Part shown: positions 1-8,984 of the stretch, piece after piece | Layout of the letters: every line of letters starts with the position of its first letter | How positions within the stretch are numbered: position 1 is the first letter of the stretch | From: Hydrocarboniphaga effusa AP103 | GTDB taxonomy: Bacteria > Pseudomonadota > Gammaproteobacteria > Nevskiales > Nevskiaceae | Direction: 5' to 3' | Assembly: GCF_000271305.1 (NCBI RefSeq) | Contig: NZ_AKGD01000002.1 | Coordinates: forward strand, 124,001 to 188,000 | DNA length: 64,000 nucleotides | The notes under the pieces: model-generated | Databases searched by the model: none | Told to the model about the DNA's origin: nothing | Seen by the model: only the letters and a program-made list of their open reading frames with translations | Position numbers and translations under genes: made by a program

Positions 1-1
1 G

Positions 2-940
2 CCGGCGGCCGACTGGTTCACGGGCGGCGACATGAACGACCCGCTGACCACGTTCAAGACCAAGACCAGCAGCTACGCGATCGCGGACACGCTCGCGCTG
101 CTCGACAAGCGCGTGCTGCTGACGTTCGGTGCGCGCTACCAGGTTCTTCAGCAGTACAGCTACGACTACAACACCGGCGACGGCGGCAAGACCTACGACG
201 ACAACACCTGGTCGCCGATGGCGGGCCTGGTGTTCAAGACCAGCGACAAGGTTTCGCTGTACGCGAACTACATCGAAGGCCTGATCCCGGGTGATGCGGT
301 GCCGCAGCAGATCAACAACGTTCCGGTCGAGAACGGTGGCGACGCGCTGTCGCCGTTCAAGTCCAGGCAGACCGAAGTCGGTGCCAAGTACGACGGCGGC
401 AACCTGGGCCTGGGCTTCGCGCTGTTCGAGATCAACAAGCCGAGCAGCTTCTTCGACGGCACGCGCGTGACGCAGGACGGCGAGCAGCGCAACCGCGGTG
501 CGGAACTGACCTGGTTCGGCGAGCCGATCGACGGTTATCGCGTGCTCGGCGGCATCACGGTGCTCGATGCCAAGTTCACCAAGTCCGATGGTGCGGACGA
601 TGGCCAGGAGCCGATCGGCGTCGCCGACCTGCAGGCGAACCTGACGGTCGAATACGACCTGCGCGCAGTGCCGGGCCTGAGCTTCGAAGCGCGCGGCAAC
701 TACACCGCCTCGCAGAAGGCCAGCACGACCAACGACCTGAGCATTCCGTCGTGGACGCGCCTGGATCTCGGCACGCGCTACGCGTTCGAAGTGGCCGGGC
801 GCGCGGTCACCTTGCGTGCGCGCGTCGACAACGTCACGGGCCGCGATTACTGGGCGTCGACGGGCGGTACCTTCGGGGCCAACTATCTCGTGCTCGGCAA
901 CCCGCGCACCTTCACGCTGTCGGCCTCGGTGGACTTGTGA
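2..940 (+). CDS. TonB-dependent receptor, C-terminal part (5' end outside window)
   Basis: The reading frame is open from the first bases of the window and stops at 940, giving about 312 residues of an outer-membrane beta-barrel. Alternating aromatic/hydrophobic strands and features of siderophore-type receptors are visible: segments such as KVSLYANYIEGL and RQTEVGAKYD in the middle, and a final block containing RVDNVTGRDYW and the terminal strand FTLSASVDL. The plug domain, signal peptide and TonB box must lie upstream, outside the window. The family imports ferric siderophores or other scarce ligands using TonB energy. The ligand cannot be told from this part. The gene converges on kdpE with only four bases between the stop codons. 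Confidence 0.85.
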   Translation, partial: PAADWFTGGDMNDPLTTFKTKTSSYAIADTLALLDKRVLLTFGARYQVLQQYSYDYNTGDGGKTYDDNTWSPMAGLVFKTSDKVSLYANYIEGLIPGDAVPQQINNVPVENGGDALSPFKSRQTEVGAKYDGGNLGLGFALFEINKPSSFFDGTRVTQDGEQRNRGAELTWFGEPIDGYRVLGGITVLDAKFTKSDGADDGQEPIGVADLQANLTVEYDLRAVPGLSFEARGNYTASQKASTTNDLSIPSWTRLDLGTRYAFEVAGRAVTLRARVDNVTGRDYWASTGGTFGANYLVLGNPRTFTLSASVDL

Positions 941-944
941 AGCC

Positions 945-1634
945 TCACGGCATCTTCAAGCGATAGCCCACGCCCGGCTCGGTGACGACGTAGCGCGGAG
1001 CCGCGGCGTCGTCACCGAGCTTGTGTCTCAGCTGGCCGATGTAGACGCGCAGGTATTGCGTGTCGTCCTCGTGCACCTTGCCCCAGACTTCGCGCAGCAG
1101 CTGCGGCTGCGTGATCACGCGGCCCGCATGCCGGGCGAGCACGGCGAGAATCGCGTACTCCTTGCGCGACAGGCGCAGCTCGATGCCATCGAGCGTCACG
1201 CGGCGCAGTGTCAGGTCGATGCGCAGCGCGCCGGTTTCGATCACCGGTTGCGAGCCGCTGGCCTGCAGCCGATGGCGCAGCGCTGCGCGAATGCGCGCGA
1301 GCAGTTCGGCGATGCCGAAGGGCTTGGTCAGGTAGTCGTCCGCGCCCGCATCGAGTGCGCGCACCTTGCCGCCTTCGTCGTCGCGCACCGACAGCACGAT
1401 GATCGGCACGCTCGAAATTTCGCGGATGCGCGGAATCAGATCGAGCCCGTCGGCGTCGGGCAAACCGAGATCGAGGATCATCACGTCGGGCTTGTCCTGC
1501 TTGAGCGCGGCGAGGCCGGCTTCGGCGTTGGCGGCTTCGATCACCTGCAGCGATTCGGCGCCGAGGCTCACGCGCAGCAGCTTGCGGATCTGTGGCTCGT
1601 CGTCGACGACCAGGACACGGATCGTTTCAGTCAT
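945..1634 (-). CDS. kdpE: KdpE, OmpR-family response regulator of the Kdp system
   Basis: A 229-residue two-domain regulator. The N-terminal receiver domain has the acidic pair D11/D12, the phospho-acceptor D55 in VMILDLGLPDADG, and the conserved lysine in YLTKPF. The C-terminal winged helix matches OmpR/PhoB DNA-binding domains and ends in the KdpE-like VVTEPGVGYRL. Its start overlaps the end of kdpD by 8 bases, so the two are translated together. In the known family, phosphorylated KdpE activates kdpFABC at low potassium or high osmolarity. A sequence resembling its operator lies upstream of kdpF in this window. Identity is secure from both sequence and context. Confidence 0.96.
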   Translation of the reverse strand: MTETIRVLVVDDEPQIRKLLRVSLGAESLQVIEAANAEAGLAALKQDKPDVMILDLGLPDADGLDLIPRIREISSVPIIVLSVRDDEGGKVRALDAGADDYLTKPFGIAELLARIRAALRHRLQASGSQPVIETGALRIDLTLRRVTLDGIELRLSRKEYAILAVLARHAGRVITQPQLLREVWGKVHEDDTQYLRVYIGQLRHKLGDDAAAPRYVVTEPGVGYRLKMP

Positions 1635-4317
1635 CGCGCACCTGGGGCGGCGTCTTGCGCGGCAGGCGCATCTCGATCACTGCGCCGCGGCCTTCTGCAG
1701 GTGCGAGCGCGCGCACCTGTCCGTCCTGCGCCGCAAGCAGGCCACGGCAGATCGCCAGCCCCAGGCCGGTGCCCGGCGCGGTGTGATCCTGCGATTGCAC
1801 GCGATGGAACATGTCGAAGATCTTCTCGCGATCGGCCGCCGGCACGCCAGGGCCGTGATCGCGCACGCGCAATAGCAACCACTGCGACTGCGTGCCCAGC
1901 GCGATCTCGATCGGTGAGCCGGCCGGCGAATACTTGGCCGCGTTGTCGATCACGTTGACGAGCGCCTGCTCGAGCAGCAGTGGATCGCACCAGGCCAGCG
2001 GCAGATCACCGGCGCTGTCGATCGGCACGTCCCGCCCCGAAAGTTCGCGACGCAGCCGGTTGCGCGCGCGTCCCGCGATCTCGCGCAGATCGCACCATTC
2101 GCGGCGCGCTTCGATGCGGCCATAGCCGAGCCTGGTCATGTCGAGCAGGTTCTGCACGAAGCGATTGAGGCGCTCGGATTCCTCGACGATGGTGTCGAGC
2201 AGGGCACTGCGATCGTCGGCGGAGAGCCGCTCGTTCTGCGTCTGCAGGCTCGTCGCCGCGCCGAGGATCGAGGCGAGCGGCGTGCGCAGATCGTGCGAGA
2301 CCGAAGACAGCAAGGCGGCGCGCAGTTCCTCGCCCTGGCTGTTCACGCGCTGGTCTCCGATCTCGGCGGAGAGCATCACGCGTTCGAGCGCGACCGCGGC
2401 CTGGTCGGCGAGCGCATCGAGCAGGCGCCGCTGTCCGGCAGAAGGAGGCCGCCTGCGCTCGTGCAGATGCAGGCCGAGCAGGCCGACCACGCGCTGCGCG
2501 GTCGCCATCGGCACGAACAGCCATTGCGAAGTCGGCAAGGTCTGTGTCGAATAGCCGGCCGGCTGTCGGTGATCCCAGCACCAGTGCGCGGCCGCGCGAT
2601 CGGTTTCGCGAAACTGGTAGTCGGGGCCGATGCCGCGCCGCGCCGCCGGACGCAGCGCTTCGGCGGGACGCTCGATGACGGCCACGCAAGGCAGGTCGAG
2701 CGTCGCCTGCACGTGCTCGGCGATGATGCGCGCGACTTCGTCCCGACCGAGCGCACCGGCGACGCGTCGCGCGAAATCGCTCAGGTTGGCGTTGCGCCGC
2801 GCGGTCTTGCGCAAGGCTTGCATCTGGCTGCGCAACTGCCCGCCGAGCCGGCCCATGAGCACGGCCACGATCAGGAACACCGCGAGCGTGAGCACGTCTT
2901 CGTGACGCTGCAGATTGAGCGTGTAGCGCGGTTCGGTGAAGAAGAAATCGAGGCTGCAGGCCGCGACGACGCTGGTGACGATGGCCGGCAGCGGGCCGGC
3001 GCGCACCGCGCTCACGAGCACCGCGACGAGGTAGAGCAGGGCCAGGTTTTCGAGCCCGATCCAGCGATCGACGAACAGGCCGACGAGGGTTGCGAGGGTG
3101 ACGAGCGCCAGGCCGGTGATGTGGTCCTGCCAGCGCCAGCGCTCGGCCGCGATCGGATCACGCGTGTTCGACGCATCGCACGCGTCGTTCCGCGTCGGCA
3201 CCACGGTGATGTCGAACGGCGCGCCCGATCGCAGCAACGCGTGTGCGAGCGAGCGTCGCCGTCGCCAGCCGGCGCGCACCGGGTTCGATTGCCCGACCAC
3301 GATCTGGGTGACGTTGCGCGAGCGCGCATAGCCGAGCACTTCGGCGGCGACGTTCTCGCCCGGAATCGTCACCGCCTCGCCACCGAGCGCCTCGGCCATG
3401 CGCAGGGTTTCGGCGATGCGGTCCTTGGCCTCGTTCGGCAGGCGATGGGCACGCGAATCGATCACGTGCACCGCGATCCAGGCGATGCCGCGCGTGTCCG
3501 CGAGCCGGGCCGCGTTGCGGATCAGGCTGCGATCGATCGCCTTGCCGCCGACGCAGACGAGCAGGCGCTCGCGCGCCGGCCAGGGTTCGCTGACCGCGTG
3601 GCGCTGTCGATACGCGAGCATCTGCTGATCGATGCGCTCGGCCGCCGCGCGCATCGCCAGTTCGCGTAGTGCAGTGAGGTTGCCGCGCGAGAAGAAGCCT
3701 TCGCGCGCCCGCTGCGCCTGCTCGCCGAGATAGACCTTGCCTTCGTCGAGCCGGCGCAGCAGCTCTTCGGGCGGCAGGTCCACCAGCTCGATCTCGTCGG
3801 CGCGTTCGAGCACGGTATCGGGCAGGGTTTCACGAACGCGCACGCCGGTGATGCGCAGCACCACGTCGTTGAGGCTTTCGAGATGCTGCACATTGAGCGT
3901 GGCGAGCACGTCGATGCCCGCCGCGAGCACGTCCTCGACATCCTGCCAGCGTTTCACGTGCCGGCTGCCCGGCACGTTGGAATGCGCGAGTTCGTCGATC
4001 AGCGCGAGCTTCGGCTTGCGCGCGATCAGCGCATCGGTATCGAGTTCGCCGAGCGTGCGACCGCGATAGTCGAGCGTGCGCCGGGGCAGCACTTCGAGCC
4101 CGTCGAGCAGGGCTTGGGTCTCGCGCCGACCATGCGTCTCGACGATGCCGACGACGACGTCGACGCCGCTGGCCTTGGCCGCCTGCGCGGCGCGCAGCAT
4201 GTCGTAGGTCTTGCCGACGCCCGGCGAAGCACCCAGAAAAACCTTGAGCCGGCCACGGCCTTCGCGCTGCGCTTCGAGCAGCAGCGTGTCGGGCGAGGGG
4301 CGGGCGGGGTCGGTCAT
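1627..4317 (-). CDS. kdpD: KdpD, potassium/turgor-sensing histidine kinase
   Basis: An 896-residue sensor kinase of normal KdpD length. The N-terminal cytoplasmic KdpD domain carries a Walker A motif GASPGVGKT (residues 29-37), followed by a universal-stress-protein-like domain. A cluster of transmembrane helices (DUF4118) sits near the middle. A GAF-like region follows, then the DHp helix with H675 in SSVSHDLRTPLAS, an N-box (NVIDNAAKYS) and a GTGLGL G-box. I chose the ATG at 4317 (MTDPARP) rather than one 54 bases upstream, because the family begins there and the upstream bases fall next to repeat DNA. It is separated from kdpFABC by the opposite-strand amylase gene, so it probably has its own promoter. 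Confidence 0.95.
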   Translation of the reverse strand: MTDPARPSPDTLLLEAQREGRGRLKVFLGASPGVGKTYDMLRAAQAAKASGVDVVVGIVETHGRRETQALLDGLEVLPRRTLDYRGRTLGELDTDALIARKPKLALIDELAHSNVPGSRHVKRWQDVEDVLAAGIDVLATLNVQHLESLNDVVLRITGVRVRETLPDTVLERADEIELVDLPPEELLRRLDEGKVYLGEQAQRAREGFFSRGNLTALRELAMRAAAERIDQQMLAYRQRHAVSEPWPARERLLVCVGGKAIDRSLIRNAARLADTRGIAWIAVHVIDSRAHRLPNEAKDRIAETLRMAEALGGEAVTIPGENVAAEVLGYARSRNVTQIVVGQSNPVRAGWRRRRSLAHALLRSGAPFDITVVPTRNDACDASNTRDPIAAERWRWQDHITGLALVTLATLVGLFVDRWIGLENLALLYLVAVLVSAVRAGPLPAIVTSVVAACSLDFFFTEPRYTLNLQRHEDVLTLAVFLIVAVLMGRLGGQLRSQMQALRKTARRNANLSDFARRVAGALGRDEVARIIAEHVQATLDLPCVAVIERPAEALRPAARRGIGPDYQFRETDRAAAHWCWDHRQPAGYSTQTLPTSQWLFVPMATAQRVVGLLGLHLHERRRPPSAGQRRLLDALADQAAVALERVMLSAEIGDQRVNSQGEELRAALLSSVSHDLRTPLASILGAATSLQTQNERLSADDRSALLDTIVEESERLNRFVQNLLDMTRLGYGRIEARREWCDLREIAGRARNRLRRELSGRDVPIDSAGDLPLAWCDPLLLEQALVNVIDNAAKYSPAGSPIEIALGTQSQWLLLRVRDHGPGVPAADREKIFDMFHRVQSQDHTAPGTGLGLAICRGLLAAQDGQVRALAPAEGRGAVIEMRLPRKTPPQVRDD

Positions 4318-4360
4318 GCGGAATTCTAGGGCCCGGTCGATGTCATGGGATGAGCTTGTC

Positions 4361-4384
4361 CCCTCTCCCACTTGTGGGAGAGGG
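4361..4384. repeat. CTCTCCC palindromic repeat, copy 1
   Basis: A perfect inverted repeat with 11-base arms CCCTCTCCCAC and GTGGGAGAGGG around a TT loop. The same architecture (11-2-11) recurs at 4467-4490 and 6770-6793, with degenerate relatives between kdpB and kdpA. It resembles the dispersed REP-like palindromes common in Xanthomonadales intergenic DNA. Confidence 0.85.
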
Positions 4385-4466
4385 TGATCCGAAGGACCGG
4401 GAGAGGGTCGGCTTGGAAAGTGAGCGCAGCTTTCGGGCGCACCCTCTCTCCCCTGCTGCGCAGGGA

Positions 4467-4490
4467 CTCTCTCCCGCGAGCGGGAGAGAG
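4467..4490. repeat. CTCTCCC palindromic repeat, copy 2
   Basis: Arms CTCTCTCCCGC and GCGGGAGAGAG surround a GA loop, giving the same 11-2-11 layout as copy 1. It lies 122 bases before the amylase start codon, so it could fold in the amylase leader if transcription starts upstream of it. Confidence 0.85.
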
Positions 4491-4612
4491 GACAGGCAAG
4501 GCGATCTTCGATGTTGCTCTCTCAGTCCGTTCAGCCGCGCTTGCGCCAGTGCTTCGCAGATTAGCGTCCTGCGCGCCAGGACAAGCGCGAAGCAGACTGG
4601 AAAGGGAGCGGC

Positions 4613-6088
4613 ATGAGTCAGATCAACGGCGTGATGATGCAGTACTTCCACTGGTATCTCGACGCCAAGGACGAGCTCTGGCAGCGTGCCGCCGCCGATG
4701 CGCCCAAGCTCAAGGAACTCGGCGTGACCTCGGTCTGGCTGCCGCCGGCCTACAAGGCCACGCGCGGTGCCGAGGATGTCGGCTACGGCGTGTACGATCT
4801 GTTCGACCTCGGCGAATTCGATCAGAAGGGCAGCGTGCGCACCAAGTACGGCACGCGCGACGAGTATCAGAAAGCCATCTGGGCGCTCAAGGAAAACGGC
4901 ATCCGCGTCTACGCCGACGTGGTGTTCAACCACCGCATGGGTGCCGACGAAACCGAGACCGTGCGCGCCTATCGCGTGGAGATGGGTGACCGTACGAAGG
5001 TGTCCGCCGAAGCCGAAGCAGTCGAGGCCTGGACGCGCTTCACGTTCCCGGGGCGCGGTGGCGCGCATTCGGACATGCGCTGGTCGGCCGAGCACTTCAC
5101 CGCCTTCGATCTGAATACCGACCAGGGGCCGGCGATCTTCCTCGTCGAAAACAAAGCGTTCTCGCAGGACGTCGACCAGGAGAACGGCAACTACGATTTT
5201 CTGATGGGTGCCGACGTCGACACCGACCATCCGCAGGTGCGCGAGGAGCTCAAGCGTTGGGGCCTGTGGTATCTCGACGCCACGGGCGTGGATGGCTTTC
5301 GCTTCGACGCGGTCAAGCATGTCGACGCCGAATTCTTCCTGTCCTGGCTGCACGAGCTGCGCGTGGAGACTTCGCGTGATCTGTTCGCGGTCGGCGAATA
5401 CTGGTCCTACGACGTCGAGGCCCTGCATCACTTCATCGAGAAAACCAACGGGCAGATTTCGCTGTTCGACGCGCCGCTGCATTACAACTTCCACCTCGCT
5501 TCCAAGGCCGGCCAGGACTACGACCTGCGCACGATCTTCGACAACTCGCTCGTGGCCCAGCAGCCCGCGCTCGCGGTGACGCTCGTCGATAATCACGATT
5601 CGCAGCCGCTGCAATCGCTCGAATCGGTCGTGGAGCCCTGGTTCAAGCCGCTCGCCTACGCGCTGATCCTGCTGCGCCGCGACGGCTATCCCTGCCTGTT
5701 CTTCCCGGACTACTACGGCGCGCATTACCAGGACACCGGCCCCGACGGCAACGAGCACGAGGTCTGGATGGACAGCCATCAGTTCCTGATCGATCGCTAT
5801 CTTCAGGCGCGTCATGCTTACGCTTACGGCGATCAGTACGACTATTTCGACGAAGCCGGCTGCATCGGCTGGACGCGCCTGGGTGACGCCGAACATCCGG
5901 GCGGCATGGCCGTGGTGCTCAGCAATGGCGACGGCGGCGTGCGGCGCATGGAGATCGGCCAGGCCCATCGTCGCTATGTCGACATCACCGGACACATCGA
6001 AACACCCGTCGAAACCGGCGAGGACGGATGGGGCGAGTTTGCCTGCCCGGCCGGATCGGTTTCGGTCTGGGTTCCGGCCGAGCAATAG
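4613..6088 (+). CDS. amyA: Cytoplasmic alpha-amylase (GH13, AmyA/liquefying type)
   Basis: A 491-residue glycoside hydrolase family 13 enzyme that cleaves internal alpha-1,4 bonds of starch, glycogen or maltodextrins. All four conserved regions are present: DVVFNH (102-107), FRFDAVKH with the expected nucleophile D232, GEYW with acid/base E262, and VDNHD with D329. The spacing is very close to that of bacterial liquefying amylases. There is no signal peptide, and length and motifs match the cytoplasmic AmyA group, so it probably works on internal glucans. GGGAG lies just before the ATG. It stands on the plus strand between kdpC and kdpD, ending 7 bases from the kdpC stop, which breaks the usual kdpFABC-DE continuity. 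Confidence 0.92.
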   Translation: MSQINGVMMQYFHWYLDAKDELWQRAAADAPKLKELGVTSVWLPPAYKATRGAEDVGYGVYDLFDLGEFDQKGSVRTKYGTRDEYQKAIWALKENGIRVYADVVFNHRMGADETETVRAYRVEMGDRTKVSAEAEAVEAWTRFTFPGRGGAHSDMRWSAEHFTAFDLNTDQGPAIFLVENKAFSQDVDQENGNYDFLMGADVDTDHPQVREELKRWGLWYLDATGVDGFRFDAVKHVDAEFFLSWLHELRVETSRDLFAVGEYWSYDVEALHHFIEKTNGQISLFDAPLHYNFHLASKAGQDYDLRTIFDNSLVAQQPALAVTLVDNHDSQPLQSLESVVEPWFKPLAYALILLRRDGYPCLFFPDYYGAHYQDTGPDGNEHEVWMDSHQFLIDRYLQARHAYAYGDQYDYFDEAGCIGWTRLGDAEHPGGMAVVLSNGDGGVRRMEIGQAHRRYVDITGHIETPVETGEDGWGEFACPAGSVSVWVPAEQ

Positions 6089-6095
6089 CCACTCA

Positions 6096-6656
6096 TCACG
6101 GCAGTGCGTCGAGCGCCAGATTCAGCGCGAGCACGTTGACGCGCGGTTCTCCGAGAAAGCCCAGCTGCCGCCCTTCGGTGTGCTGTTTCACGAGTGCTTC
6201 GACGCGTTCACGCGGCAGCTTGCGTGCATTCGCAACGCGGTCGATTTGATACGCGGCAGCGCTCGGCGACAGATGCGGATCGAGCCCGCTGCCGGATGCC
6301 ATCGCGAGATCGGCCGGAACCGGCCGATCATCGTGACGCAGCGCTGCCACGCGTTGCGCGATGGCCTCGTTGAGCGACTTCGTCGCCACGCCGAGATTCG
6401 ATCCGCTCGACGCCGCCGCGTCGTAGCCGTCCTTGCCGGCCGATGATGGACGCGGGTGGAAATAGCCTTCGCCGCTGAAGTTCTGGCCGATCAGCGCGGA
6501 GCCAACGACCTTGCCTTCGCGTTCGATCAGGCTGCCGTTGGCAGTGTGCTTGAACAGCAGCTGCGCGGTGCCCGTGACGACGGCAGGGTAAAGCACGCCG
6601 GTGATGAGCGTCATGAGCAGAAGGAAGCCGCCGACTTGGCGCAATGAATTGAGCAT
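6096..6656 (-). CDS. kdpC: KdpC, periplasm-facing subunit of the K+-transporting ATPase
   Basis: A 186-residue protein with one N-terminal transmembrane helix (roughly residues 8-30) and a soluble domain showing family signatures GQNFSGEGYFHPRPSS, ATSKSL-like sequence, and SGSGLDPHLSPSAA. KdpC stabilises the KdpA/KdpB complex and promotes ATP binding. The ATG at 6656 was chosen because it follows GGAGT and starts directly before the membrane helix; an in-frame start 96 bases upstream would add unrelated residues. It is the last gene of kdpFABC here and converges on the amylase gene. Confidence 0.95.
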   Translation of the reverse strand: MLNSLRQVGGFLLLMTLITGVLYPAVVTGTAQLLFKHTANGSLIEREGKVVGSALIGQNFSGEGYFHPRPSSAGKDGYDAAASSGSNLGVATKSLNEAIAQRVAALRHDDRPVPADLAMASGSGLDPHLSPSAAAYQIDRVANARKLPRERVEALVKQHTEGRQLGFLGEPRVNVLALNLALDALP

Positions 6657-6769
6657 GGAATGACTCCGTTGGATGCAGGGCTCTGAGGCCTGTAGTGGTG
6701 AGGGCGCGCCAGTCCCGTATGGCGTGTCATTTTCCAAGCGGCGTTCCCTCACCCACCGCTGTCACGGCA

Positions 6770-6793
6770 CCCTCTCCCGCACGCGGGAGAGGG
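6770..6793. repeat. CTCTCCC palindromic repeat, copy 3 (kdpB-kdpC gap)
   Basis: Perfect palindrome with arms CCCTCTCCCGC and GCGGGAGAGGG around an AC loop, inside the 174-base gap between kdpB and kdpC. As the genes are presumably co-transcribed on the minus strand, the repeat would form a stable hairpin in the polycistronic mRNA. A partial copy (TTCCCTCACCC) precedes it at about 6754. Confidence 0.85.
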
Positions 6794-6830
6794 AAGACGA
6801 ACACCGCGTTGTCGACATCCGAAATCAGGT

Positions 6831-8855
6831 TCAAACCAGACCCAGCGCATTGATCGCCAGATCCACGAGCTTGATGCCGATGAACGGCGCGACGAGGCCG
6901 CCGAGGCCGTAGATGCCGAGGTTGCGTGCGAGCAGTTGCGAGGCGCTCGCGGGCTTGTACGGCGTGCCGCGCAGCGCGAGCGGAATCAGCGCGACGATGA
7001 TCAGCGCGTTGAAGATCACCGCCGACAGCACCGCGCTCGCAGGCGATCGCAGCTGCATCACGTTGAGCGCCTGCAGGGCCGGATAAACGCCCGTGAACAA
7101 CGCGGGAACGATCGCGAAATACTTGGCGACGTCGTTGGCGATCGAGAACGTGGTCAGCGAGCCGCGCGAGATCAGCATCTGCTTGCCGACCAGCACGACG
7201 TCGAGGAGCTTGGTCGGATCGCTGTCGAGATCGATCAGGTTGGCGGCTTCGCGTGCGGCCGGCGTTCCGCTGTTCATCGCCACGCCGACGTCGGCCTGCG
7301 CGAGCGCGGGCGCATCGTTGCTGCCGTCGCCGCACATCGCCACGAGCCGGCCTTCGGCCTGCGCGCTGCGGATCAGTTCGAGCTTCTTCTCGGGCGTGGC
7401 TTCGGCGAGATAGTCGTCGACGCCGGCTTCGGCCGCGATCGCGGCGGCGGTCAGCGGATTGTCCCCCGTGATCATCACCGTGCGAATGCCCATGCGGCGC
7501 AACTCGTCGAAGCGAGCCTTGATGCCGGGCTTGACGACGTCGCTCAGCGCGATGATGCCGAGCAGCTTGTGGTTGCGCGACACTGCGAGTGGTGTTGCGC
7601 CGCCGCGCGCGATCTTCTCGACGATCCTGAGCATCTCGGCATCGGCGCCGACATTGGATTGCTTGAGCACGGCCTGCACCGCGCCCTTGCGCAACTGCGT
7701 TCCATCGCGCAGATCGGCGCCGGACAAGCGTGTCGAGGCCGAGAACTCGATGCTGTTCGCGATGGCGCTCGCATCGGCTTCGGCGAGCTTCTGCTCGCGG
7801 ATGAGCTCGACGATGGATTTGCCTTCGGGCGTGGTATCGGCGAGTGAGGCGTAGAGCGAGGCTTCGGCCAGCTGCTCGCGCGAAGCATCGCCGACCGGAA
7901 CCAGGTGCGTCGCGCGCCGATTGCCGAAGGTGATCGTGCCGGTCTTGTCGATCAGCAGCGTATCGACGTCACCGGCCGCTTCGACCGCCCGGCCCGACTT
8001 GGCGACGAGATTGCGGGCCGACAGGCGATCCATGCCGGCGATGCCGATCGCCGACAGCAGGCCGCCGATGGTGGTGGGAATCAGCGTGACGAGCAGCGCG
8101 GCGAGCAGCGGCACCGACAGCGAGATGCCCGCATACGAGGCCCAGGCCGGCAGCGTCATGACCACGAGCAAGAAGATCAGCGACAGCCCGATCAGCAGCA
8201 CGGTCAGCGCGATCTCGTTGGGCGTCTTCTGGCGCGAAGCGCCTTCGACGAGCGCGATCATGCGATCGAGAAAGCTCTCGCCCGGATCGGCGCCGATGCG
8301 CACCACGATCGTGTCCGACACCACGCGCGTGCCGCCGGTGACCGCGCAGCGGTCCGAGCCCGATTCGCGAATCACCGACGCCGATTCGCCGGTGATCGCC
8401 GATTCGTCCACCGAGGCGATGCCGTCGATCACTTCGCCGTCGCCCGGAATCAATTGACCGGCCTCGACGAGCACCAGATCGCCGCGGCGCAGCGAGCGAT
8501 TGCTGACGAGCTCGATGCGCCGGTCGTCGAGACTGGCGAGCCTCGCTGCCTGCGTTTCGGTTTGTGCGGATCGCAGCGCGTCGGCGCGTGCCTTGCCGCG
8601 GCCTTCGGCGAGCGCTTCGGCGAAGTTGGCGAAGATCACCGTGAACCAGAGCCACAGCGCGATCTGCAGGTTCAGGCCGAGCGCTTGGCCGCCGCTCGTG
8701 AAGCTCGCGAGCGTCGACACCGCGGCGACGACGGCGGTCATGAACATGACGGGGTTGCGGAACTGCTTGCGCGGATCGAGCTTGGTCAACGATTCGATCA
8801 ACGCGGGTTTGAGGAGCGCAGCGGATAGCAATGGCTGCGTTTGCGTCGTGCTCAT
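6831..8855 (-). CDS. kdpB: KdpB, catalytic P-type ATPase subunit
   Basis: A 674-residue P-type ATPase, the usual KdpB size. Key sites are visible: TGES in the actuator domain (155-158), the phosphorylated aspartate D303 in DKTGT, and MITGDN and [16 protein letters not shown] in the phosphorylation/nucleotide region. Seven membrane helices are expected, with hydrophobic blocks near residues 35-80, 215-270 and 570-670. It couples ATP hydrolysis to K+ movement through KdpA. On both sides it is separated from its operon partners by unusually long gaps (129 and 174 bases) that contain palindromic repeats. Confidence 0.97.
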   Translation of the reverse strand: MSTTQTQPLLSAALLKPALIESLTKLDPRKQFRNPVMFMTAVVAAVSTLASFTSGGQALGLNLQIALWLWFTVIFANFAEALAEGRGKARADALRSAQTETQAARLASLDDRRIELVSNRSLRRGDLVLVEAGQLIPGDGEVIDGIASVDESAITGESASVIRESGSDRCAVTGGTRVVSDTIVVRIGADPGESFLDRMIALVEGASRQKTPNEIALTVLLIGLSLIFLLVVMTLPAWASYAGISLSVPLLAALLVTLIPTTIGGLLSAIGIAGMDRLSARNLVAKSGRAVEAAGDVDTLLIDKTGTITFGNRRATHLVPVGDASREQLAEASLYASLADTTPEGKSIVELIREQKLAEADASAIANSIEFSASTRLSGADLRDGTQLRKGAVQAVLKQSNVGADAEMLRIVEKIARGGATPLAVSRNHKLLGIIALSDVVKPGIKARFDELRRMGIRTVMITGDNPLTAAAIAAEAGVDDYLAEATPEKKLELIRSAQAEGRLVAMCGDGSNDAPALAQADVGVAMNSGTPAAREAANLIDLDSDPTKLLDVVLVGKQMLISRGSLTTFSIANDVAKYFAIVPALFTGVYPALQALNVMQLRSPASAVLSAVIFNALIIVALIPLALRGTPYKPASASQLLARNLGIYGLGGLVAPFIGIKLVDLAINALGLV

Positions 8856-8873
8856 AAAAGCTCCTTCGTTATG

Positions 8874-8976
8874 ACCTCTCTCTCTGGGGAGAGGGCAGGG
8901 TTGAGGACTCGCAGCGCTGGACCTGCTTGCGACGAACAGGCCCTTCCCCTCGGTCCCTCTCCCGGAGGGAGGGGAA
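8874..8976. repeat. Degenerate CTCTCCC repeats in the kdpA-kdpB gap
   Basis: Two imperfect relatives of the repeat occupy most of this 129-base gap. The first, around 8875-8896, has CCTCTC facing GGGGAGAGG. The second, around 8943-8976, can form a longer stem in which CTTCCCCTC pairs with GAGGGGAAG around an inner CCCTCTCCCGG. They are less perfect than copies 1-3. Confidence 0.6.
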
Positions 8977-8984
8977 GAAGGGCA

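Larger units (their letters stand above)
4318..4612. other. kdpD/amylase divergent gap containing palindromic repeats
   Basis: This 295-base gap lies between the divergent starts of kdpD and the amylase and must hold both promoters. Much of it is repeat DNA: two near-identical palindromes (4361-4384 and 4467-4490) and partial copies between them around 4400-4460. No convincing small gene is visible. No clear -10/-35 pair stands out. Confidence 0.6.

Noticed and set aside
4343-6085. 580-codon open frame antisense to the amylase gene
   Set aside because: It lies opposite a complete amylase with all catalytic motifs and starts and ends with its host gene; a GC-bias shadow.
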